A stretch of DNA of 64,000 nt from NCBI GenBank assembly GCA_963682025.1, contig OY821517.1, positions 340,490,196-340,554,195 of the forward strand. The letters run 5' to 3'. Below are positions 57,625-64,000 of the stretch, in pieces (the first letter of the stretch is position 1; the number at the start of each line of letters is the position of its first letter). Made by a program: the position numbers and the translations under genes. The notes under the pieces were generated by a model. The model was not told where the DNA came from and searched no databases. It saw only the letters and a program-made list of their open reading frames with translations. The DNA comes from Cordilura impudica (lineage: Eukaryota; Arthropoda; Insecta; Diptera; Scathophagidae).

Positions 57625-58318
57625 GATTAAATTAGGCTGTGCCGAATCTGTGATAACGTACACCCCTGTTCTAAACAGAATATTATAACCAAGGTTGTCA
57701 ACACTAAGAGACAAAACAGGCTAGATTTCACATTATAATGGCTAGATTTTTTACAATGATGTTTCAAATGAATAAGAGAATTAACAAAAAATGTAGGTAT
57801 TTTCGTGCTTTATTTAATTGAAACCAACTTTTAAATGTAAATACATACAATTAACCTTCTTGGTTAGTTTCTTACTCTCATCGATAAGCTATTCGTTCAC
57901 TTGTATAAAGAAAAAGACAAAAACAACAAGCAAACAAAAATGCATGTGTATGCATCGTTGATACATATCTACCGTCATGCACGTGTTCTGTTACACATAA
58001 ATATTTTTCACTATTTTTAGTTTTTCATGTGAAATTTAATAGCATTATCACTAGTGGTCTCTACCTTTTAGACCATATCTTGGCACAATGACGCCCGATT
58101 TATCCCATTTCAATAGCAATTTGCTCAAAATAATGACAAATAGTGTTATCCGAACTTAACTTGGGTAAATGATTTATTTTGTGATTGAATGTGATTTCGC
58201 TATGTCGATTCGACTTGTTATAAGGATAATAAATATATATACTTTATGGATTTCGATGTGTCATAAATGGAATGACAAACTGATATATACCCTCTGTAGA
58301 GTGGTGTGGAGGGTATAC
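57616..58318 (-). mobile_element. DINE-G copy 2, hairpin end disrupted by foldback
   Basis: The complement tip CGAGCGAGAGTGTTAAATTC lies at 55610-55629, and the rest resumes at 57625 with AATTAGGCTGTGCCGAATCT after the foldback insertion. The body has AACCAAGGTTGTCAACACTA, the GGCACAATGACGCCCGATTT region and CTATGTCGATTCGACTTGTT. The 5' end at 58318 is GATATATACCCTCTGTAGAG with TGGTGTGGAGGGTATAC. About 0.7 kb, non-coding. Confidence 0.7.
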
Positions 58319-58321
58319 TTT

Positions 58322-59065
58322 AAAAATTACACTAGTTAACAAATACAAACTATTCTTCTGTATTTGGTTTGCGAATGAGTGGATTTTGTTAATTTTAAGC
58401 TGCTGAATTCAATGAATTATAGTGCGAAAAATTATTTTTTCGCCATTTAATATAATAATTGCTTTGAATCGCTGAAATGTATGTCCGAAATTTCTAATAT
58501 AGTCACATAATTAAAATTACTAGCAGATTCCAGCGCTCGAAATTCGAGCGCAAATTCTAGGCAGCTTTATTTTTCAACTTAGCCAATTAACAAACGAATA
58601 CTTTTATGGTTAATTATTATTGTGAATGGAGATAAGAAACACATTAACAAATACATTAACAAATTTAATAAAACACACATAGCATATGTATAAATTTATG
58701 TATGTGTTAGTAGCAACTTTAAATGCAATTTACTCAAAATAAAGGAAATAATTTTAAAATCTGTAAATCTGCAAAACGGCTAAAAAGAAATACCTTTCAA
58801 ATAATATACGCTTGGTAAAAATCGGGATAAAAAGGTAGAACAAAACATCGGTCACAACAAAAAATCGCCTAGCCTATCAATATTATAGATGTAGAACCTT
58901 TTATATCAACAAATTTTGATTAAAGTTTTCCATACCGTTAGCGTAATATAAACTACGCATAAATTATGAGAATTATTTAATGAAATTTGTTCATATAAAA
59001 GATGCACAGACAAATCCACAAGAAATCCAAATTAACGAATACCATCTTGATTCGAAATCGATAAA
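58322..59065. repeat. K repeat copy 2, interrupted by a Helitron
   Basis: Same landmarks as copy 1, from AAAAATTACACTAGTTAACA to CAAATTAACGAATACCATCT and GATTCGAAATCGATAAAATT. The continuity AATTAC..GTAGAAC is broken by the Hel-B element at 58520-58889. Copy 1 (about 55438-55460) provides the corresponding empty site. Confidence 0.6.
58520..58889 (-). mobile_element. Hel-B Helitron, intact 370-base reference copy
   Basis: On the minus strand it begins A|TCTATAATATTGATAGGC and has TTTTGTTGTGACCG, the GAAAGGTATTTCTTTTTAGC segment and GTTGCTACTAACACATACAT. It ends with the hairpin GCGCTCGAATTTCGAGCGC, 9 unpaired bases and CTAG|T. The 3' hairpin about 10 bases from a CTRR end, 5' TC, and insertion between A and T without duplication match Helitrons exactly. 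No protein is encoded. Confidence 0.8.
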
Positions 59066-59289
59066 ATTCAGTTTTTTCGCAGTTTTTGCGCACGAAATAA
59101 TTTTTTCGGGGCGAGGAGGCAATACTTATTTTTTATATTAACCCAATCTTAAATTAAGGGGATTTAATAGAGGGAGAAACACTGCTTTTTAAGTTCTTTG
59201 TTTTTGTCTTATATATTGTAAGATATGCCAGTACTGCTCATTACATTAAAGGCCGATAAAAAATACATTATTTTTATATCCAACAAGAA

Positions 59290-60324
59290 TACGCCTGTGG
59301 TAAGGGTATAATGATTTTGTGCTGATGTTTGTAACTATCAAAAATATTTGAATTAGACTTGTCTTTCGTTATACCGATCAACTCTGAATCAATTTTTCAG
59401 TCAATTTAGCGATGTCCGTTCTTCCGCCCGGCTGTCTGTCTGTCTGTCTGTGTGTCCATGTAAACCTTGTAGTCAAACTACAGATCACAAATGTATAATA
59501 TTAATATGTAGGCCGATTTCTTGTGACCGATGATTTGTTCAACAGTTTTCTCCCGATTTTGACCAAACGTATCTTATTTGAAAGGTATTTCCTTTTAACT
59601 GTTCAACAGATTTACATATTTTAAAATTTTTAAATTTATTTTGGGGTTATGCTCTTTTAAAGTTGCTACTAACACATGCATAAAGTTATATATTGCTATG
59701 TGTGTGTTTATTAAATTTGTTCATGTGTTTGCAAAAAAAAAATGAGTTTGTTTTCTTCATAATAATAATTGTGTTTGGATATAAACCAAAAAAGTGTTGA
59801 ATTGTGAATTGTCTAAAATTCATTAGCATACCTTTAGGGTCAATAATTTATTAAATGAAAAAATGAAATTTCCTAGAATTTGTACAAATTTCGAGGGCTG
59901 GAGTCTGCTAGCATTAATATATTTTGATAAAATTTTGTGTACTTTTGTCGGCCATAGCTTGAACGGTATTGAAAATCGTTGTATGTTCAAACAAACCTAG
60001 TCCTATAAAAATGACCTCTAAGAGATCGCTACAAATTGCCCTAAGGTTAAAATTATCATATAGATCTCGGTAAAATTTGGTTTTTGTGTCTTTATTATAC
60101 CCATTAATTAGTACTTCACAAATAAACCCTGCAGCACCACCTTTAATCATAGTCCCCATCAAGAACTGCTTCTCGATCTTCACAAATTTCTTGCACATAT
60201 TTTTCCCAAATTTACGAAAGGTATGTGACTTTATCAAATATGGCAATTTTTCAACATAGTCCCCATATGACTAGGCAGGCAACAAATTTATAACAAAGCA
60301 ACTCAACATCGATTTATGCTTTTT
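59290..60324 (+). mobile_element. DINE-A copy 10, split by Helitron, 3' end lost
   Basis: The 5' part (59290-59491) has a worn start, GTAAGGGTATAATGATTTTG, the TTCAGTCAATTTAGCGATGT region and the CTGTCTGTCTGTCTGTG core. It resumes at 59912 with CATTAATATATTTTGATAAA through the body to ACTCAACATCGATTTATGC. The 3' palindrome is absent because DINE-G copy 3 begins at 60326. Opposing open frames across it are not genes. Confidence 0.7.
59492..59911 (+). mobile_element. Hel-B Helitron nested in DINE-A copy 10
   Basis: It runs from TGTATAATATTAATATGTAG (TC worn to TG) and GGCCGATTTCTTGTGACCG to a decayed hairpin CGAGGGCTGGAGTCTGCTAG. Removing it rejoins ATCACAAA and a slightly worn TATGAATATATTTTG, the normal DINE-A order. 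420 bases, no coding frame. Confidence 0.75.
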
Positions 60325-60325
60325 A

Positions 60326-61064
60326 TACCCTCCACATCACTGTATACATCAGTTTGTCATTCCGTTTGTATTCGCATTGAAAAATGAAAAAGTATATATA
60401 TTCTTTGTCCTTATAACAACTCGATTCGGTATAGCAATGTCCGTCTGTCCATATATCTGTTGAAATCGCGCACGTTTACAAAATAAACTATTTACCTGGG
60501 TAAAGTTAGGACAATATTGTTTGCCATTATTTCGAGCAGGTCGCTGTTGAAAATAGGGTCAATCAGGTGTCATTGTGCCAAGATATGGCCTAAAATGTGG
60601 AGACAACTCTTAAAAATGCTATAAAATTTCACATAAAAATCTAAAAATAGTGAAAAGTGTTTATAAGTGATAGAACAAGTACATTTAAATATGTATAAGC
60701 GGTGAATATACACACATTTTTGTTTGCTTTTTGTGTTTTTTTTTATCTTTTTGTACATGTGAGAGAATGGTTTTACAATGAGAGTAAGGGAATAATAAGA
60801 CGGTTATGCTCTCACTATCTTTAAACAAATAAGAATGTAGCTTTATATATTAACATTTATGGTGATGCATTTAATAATTGCTTTTAATTAGAAAAAAACA
60901 TGACAATAATTTTTTGTTAATTATCATATTAATTTGAAGCATCATTGTAAAAAATCTATTCATTATAATGTGAAATCTAGTCATTCTTTTCTCTTAGTGT
61001 TGACAACCGTGGTTATAACATTGTGTTTAGAACACGGGTGGGTATCGAACGATATTACTTGTTT
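60326..61064 (+). mobile_element. DINE-G copy 3, full length
   Basis: 5' TATACCCTCCACATCACTGT, the CAGTTTGTCATTCCGTTTGT segment, a short ATGTCCGTCTGTCCATAT core and GGTCAATCAGGTGTCATTGT. 3' end TGTTGACAACCGTGGTTATA, then GAACACGGGTGGGTATCGAA and ACGATATTACTTGTTTTTT. It shares both ends with the DINE-D family but is only ~740 bases. It is not coding. Confidence 0.7.
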
Positions 61065-61592
61065 TTTCTATGTATATTTCAATTTTACTAACGAACACTA
61101 ACGAACATACATATATTGCTTATACATATTTAGAAAAAATTTCCTTATTTCGGATAATAATTATTGTACAATTAGCTTATAAAAAATTTCAAATGAATAA
61201 ATGAAAATATTAAATTTTAGTTTTAATTTTATAAAAACTACAAATATATACTTAAGTCACAATCATTAATTTATTACAATGAAGTTTATATTTATCTTTA
61301 AATCATAGAAGTAAGACTAACTTATATAGATGTAATAAATGTTCGCCTTTTTAATCTGAATATAGCGATATAGCTCAATCCCTTTAATTTTTGCTTTTTC
61401 AGTTATAGCTCAGCTAAACATTAAACCGTTGTGAATCCATATTATCCGCTACAGTTTTCTGTTTTCTTTTACAGAAAAAGAATTTGCATACTGTAAATGC
61501 CTTTTGATAAACAAATCTTTTTTTAAACTTATTTTTTGTACTCTTCATATTCAATATGTTCTTTCTATCTCTCTCACTCCCTCCAACTTTAG
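61065..61592. other. 3' part of neprilysin intron
   Basis: AT-rich sequence ending in a pyrimidine tract (CTTTCTATCTCTCTCACTCC) and an ACTTTAG acceptor. No other feature. The minus-strand frame 61414-61692 is a shadow of the exon and this flank. Confidence 0.6.
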
Positions 61593-62000
61593 AATTAAAA
61601 ACAACAACTCCCGCAAGTAATGCCTTAGCATTGCATGGTAAAAATACAGCAACTATACAAAATAAAGTTATTCGTCCCGATGATAAAACCATGGGACGTC
61701 CAACCGATTCTAAACGAGGGGATGTTTGTTTAACGGCCGAATGTATTCACACTGCCTCGGCAGTTTTAAGTAAAATGAAAACGGAAATTGAACCCTGTGA
61801 TGATTTCTATCAGTTCGCTTGCGGCACTTATATCGATGAAACTCAAATACCCGAAGATAAGGTAGCCGTCAATACATTCTCCTTAATATCAGATAAATTA
61901 CAAGAACAACTTAAGGATATTATTACGGAAGAAATACCCGCAACGGATCCGAAACATTTTAGATTACCAAATGCCTTGTATAAGGCCTGTATGAATAAAA
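61593..62000 (+). CDS. Neprilysin-like M13 metallopeptidase: ectodomain exon
   Basis: Neprilysins are zinc ectopeptidases that cut small signalling peptides at the cell surface. Bounded by CAACTTTAG and GTGAGT, this exon encodes a Thr/Ala/Asn-rich stalk of ~45 residues (ELKTTTPASNALALHGK...). Then come DVCLTAECIHTASAVLSKM and EPCDDFYQFACGTYIDE, the opening of Peptidase_M13_N with its four conserved Cys, followed by NTFSLISDKLQEQLKDII and RLPNALYKACMNK. Codon use is GC-richer than the flanks. It starts on the second base of a Glu codon and ends on the first base of Thr, fitting both neighbouring exons. The product resembles Drosophila Nep proteins, but I cannot assign a particular paralogue. 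Confidence 0.92.
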
Positions 62001-62064
62001 GTGAGTTTGATTTGTAATTAAATTAAATAATTTTTATATTATAGTTTTTTTTGTGTGTTAACAG

Positions 62065-62279
62065 CTTTAATTGAATCGTTGGGCCCGAAACCTATTACAC
62101 AAATTGCTCAGACATTGGGTGGTTGGCCGGTTATTGTTGGCAACTCTTGGGATTCGGATAATTCGTGGACTTGGCAAGAGACTGTTAAGAAATTTAGACG
62201 CATGGGATTCAGCATGGATTATGTTGTGGATTTTTCGATTGGTGTGGATTTGAAGAACAGCACTAAACGGATTATTGAT
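62065..62279 (+). CDS. Neprilysin-like M13 metallopeptidase: third visible exon
   Basis: After a 64-base intron with a GTTAACAG acceptor, the exon encodes LIESLGPKPITQIAQTLGGW, then PVIVGNSWDSDNSWTWQET and VKKFRRMGFSMDYVVDFSIG, ending VDLKNSTKRIID at a GTAAGT donor in phase 0. With the previous exon it gives MNKTLIESLG, a typical M13_N junction, and GGWPV is a conserved family motif. The remainder of M13_N and the catalytic Peptidase_M13 domain (HEXXH, GENIAD) must lie to the right of the window. No lesion was seen, so the gene looks intact. Confidence 0.92.
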
Positions 62280-62593
62280 GTAAGTTATATTTTGTTTTGT
62301 TTATTTAATATTTCTTGTTTTGAATAAATTATACATTTACATTTAAAAAACAAAAATTAATACGTAATATTTTGAGGTCATTGTACTCTTTTTAATTTAT
62401 AATCTCATTAGTTTTAACTAATGTAAATTTATTATGAATGTGTAACTGAGTATGAATTCATTATGAAAAATTTGTTTTAATTTTTTTCAAAATTTATTCA
62501 TTGCCTTATAAATGACTTAAAAGTATTAATGAAATAAGTCATTGACATAATAAATTACTTGTAAAATGTAAAAAAAAAATTGAATAAATAGAA
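62280..62593. other. Start of next neprilysin intron
   Basis: Donor GTAAGTTAT, then AT-rich sequence with nothing else recognised before the next Helitron. Confidence 0.6.
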
Positions 62594-63715
62594 TCTATAT
62601 TATTAATAAGCTAGGCGATTTCTTGTAACCGTTGTTTTGTTCTACCGTTTTATCACGATTTTGACCAAACATATATTATTTGAATGGTATTTCTTTTTAT
62701 TTTGAGTAAATTGCATTTAAAGTTGCTACTAACACATACATAAAATAAGTAAGAAAATTATAGTCGGTCTAGACCGACTATACGATACCCTATACCATGC
62801 GTTTAGAAACCATATCTCTTAGGCCCAACTAACTGGACATAGAAAATAAGCAAAAACCACATTTGAGTGGGATTTTTATTAATTTTTTTGCTGCAGATAG
62901 GAAAAAGTTCATATCGGATGCTATATCTATATGGGGACTTGGTCTAAAAATGGACCGATCCTGATCATGTTTGGTAAAGTCTCTTATATTTTGCAAGAAT
63001 ATATACAAACAAAATTTGAGAAGAATCAGTGCAATATTTTTGTTTTTTAATAGATTTAAGTGAAAATCGGGAAGCAGCTCTATATGGGGCCAAAGGGATC
63101 ATTTTTGGACTACTCATTAATGGATGTAATGAACGCATATAAACCCAATTTGAGTAAGATCTATATGATAATTTGGATGTTATGGCAATTTATGTCGATT
63201 TCATATGGGTAATTTGTATGGGGGCTAGGTCTGAACATGGACCGATTCGCACCAATTTCAATAGCGTTCATCCCATGGCCGATAAAAGCTTACATACCAA
63301 ATTTCATCAAAATATATTCATATTTGCGACCTGCAGTTTGATTACAAGGTTTACATGGACACAGAGACGGACGGACGGACGGACGGACGGACGGACGGAC
63401 GGACGGACATTGTTAAATCAACTCAGAAAGTGATTCTGATTCGATCGGTATAATTAAAGATGGGTCTAGGTCAAATATTTTTGGTTACAAACAGCAGCAC
63501 AAAGTCATTATACCCAAACCACATAGTGGTATAGGGTATAATTATACATATGCTATGTGTGTTTTATTATATTTGTTAATTTGTTTGTTATTGAGTTTGT
63601 AATATTCATTCACAATAATAACAAACCACAAAAGTGTTGGTTTGTGAATTGGCTAAGTTGAAAATAAAGCTGCATAGAAATTGCGCTCGAATTTTGAGCG
63701 CTGGAATATGCTAGT
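62594..63715 (+). mobile_element. Hel-B Helitron, split by DINE-A copy 11
   Basis: It starts A|TCTATATTATTAATAAGC with AGGCGATTTCTTGTAACCG and ends with the hairpin GCGCTCGAATTTTGAGCGC, then TGGAATATGCTAG|T. The two halves (62594-62742 and 63541-63715) align to the intact copy at 58520-58889. No coding capacity. It lies in the intron following the third visible neprilysin exon. Confidence 0.8.
62743..63540 (-). mobile_element. DINE-A copy 11, full length, nested in Hel-B
   Basis: Complement tip AAATAAGTAAGAAAATTATA, a perfect AGTCGGTCTAGACCGACT, and at the far end ACCACATAGTGGTATAGGGT. The (GGAC)n core at 63367-63410 is the longest in the window at ten or eleven units, consistent with recent insertion or slippage. 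The plus-strand frame 63173-63433 is the family's recurrent pseudo-ORF. Confidence 0.82.
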
Positions 63716-63948
63716 TTAAAATAGTGTAATGTGAAATAACTGATAGACAATTTTTTTTAAATTTTGGGCGCAAATATATTTTTAGATTCTAAGTTGTTCT
63801 TTTTTCCATAAAGAAATAACAGAACAAGAATTAAAATTTCTATGTACTATTCGGACTCTGAGAGTTTCAGAATCTGGTTTATGAAAACAAACCATTGAAT
63901 CTGTAGGAAATATAAAATTTTTAAATCCAGGGCTTACGTGGTTATACT
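63716..63948. other. Intronic spacer
   Basis: Nothing recognisable; AT-rich. Confidence 0.4.
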
Positions 63949-64000
63949 TCTATAATATTAATAGGCAAGGCGATTTCTTGTGACCGATATAAAAATTGTA
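63949..64000 (+). mobile_element. Hel-B Helitron 5' end, cut by window edge
   Basis: TCTATAATATTAATAGGCAA followed by GGCGATTTCTTGTGACCGAT is the Hel-B 5' terminus. The base before TC is T rather than the usual A. The remainder lies beyond the window. Confidence 0.65.

Noticed and set aside
1..64000. CRISPR array, prophage, operon or bacterial defence system
   Set aside because: No direct-repeat/spacer pattern, no prokaryotic gene density or ribosome binding sites. The tandem repeats present are degenerate eukaryotic satellites and microsatellites.

Overview
This is a very AT-rich, repeat-dense piece of an insect nuclear genome. The only host gene I can support is interrupted by GT-AG introns. 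The repeats resemble the DINE-1/INE-1 (Helentron-derived) elements of higher Diptera, so a schizophoran fly, perhaps a calyptrate with a large genome, is the best guess. The species is not determined.

Host gene. The right part of the window holds three exons of a + strand neprilysin-like (M13) metallopeptidase: 55070-55203 (cytoplasmic tail plus transmembrane anchor), 61593-62000 (ectodomain start, Peptidase_M13_N) and 62065-62279. Their splice phases agree. The first coding exon lies upstream and was not found. The catalytic HEXXH half lies beyond the right edge. Intron 55204-61592 (6.4 kb) is mostly nested transposable elements.

Mobile DNA makes up most of the rest, and I use local family names. 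DINE-A is a ~0.75 kb DINE-1-like family (about 12 copies or fragments) with a 5' TATACCCTATACC end, a (CCGT)n core and a perfect AGTCGGTCTAGACCGACT palindrome just before CTTACTTGTTT. DINE-D is a 3.0-3.5 kb non-coding family with the same end architecture (three long copies), each carrying a degenerate TIR element (E). DINE-G is a ~0.7 kb relative (three copies). Hel-B is a non-autonomous Helitron family with 5' A|TC, a 3' hairpin and CTAG|T. Rep-C is a ~320-360 bp repeat whose centre has expanded in three copies into 0.7-1.3 kb of (AAAAATG/AAAAATA)n. There is also a ~2 kb foldback element, several MITE-like TIR elements and short retroposon 3' ends.

Broken transposases: a hAT gene with one small intron, one in-frame stop and one frameshift (39254-41207, -); an ITmD37E-type mariner (17648-18391, -); a Tc1-like DD34E relic (18734-19720, -); and a Tc1-like gene split by a minisatellite (49046-50697, +).

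Layout. 1-770 and 36.6-38.5 kb are copies, in opposite orientation, of the same degenerate AAGTACCTTTTCTT array. 1.1-2.2 kb is DINE-A plus a foldback arm. 3.8-8.1 kb is Rep-C, a TIR element and a microsatellite with nested DINE-A. 8.1-10.4 kb is a degenerate long-period repeat. 12.4-14.0 kb is Helitron with Rep-C nested inside. 14.1-17.6 kb is DINE-D. 17.6-22.6 kb is transposase relics and a Helitron inside DINE-A. 24.4-33.1 kb is DINE-A, E, Helitron, DINE-D and nested DINE-A. 34.3-35.5 kb is a foldback hairpin and a TTAAACTTA array. 39-41.2 kb is hAT. 44.3-48.3 kb is a TIR element split by DINE-D. 49-51.5 kb is Tc1 plus DINE-A. 52.8-55 kb is two minisatellites. 55.07 kb to the end is the neprilysin gene and its repeat-filled introns. 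I saw no tRNA, rRNA, CRISPR or bacterial-type feature. The most notable items are the deep, mutually dating nesting of elements, the clean Helitron empty-site evidence, and the foldback element inside the neprilysin intron.
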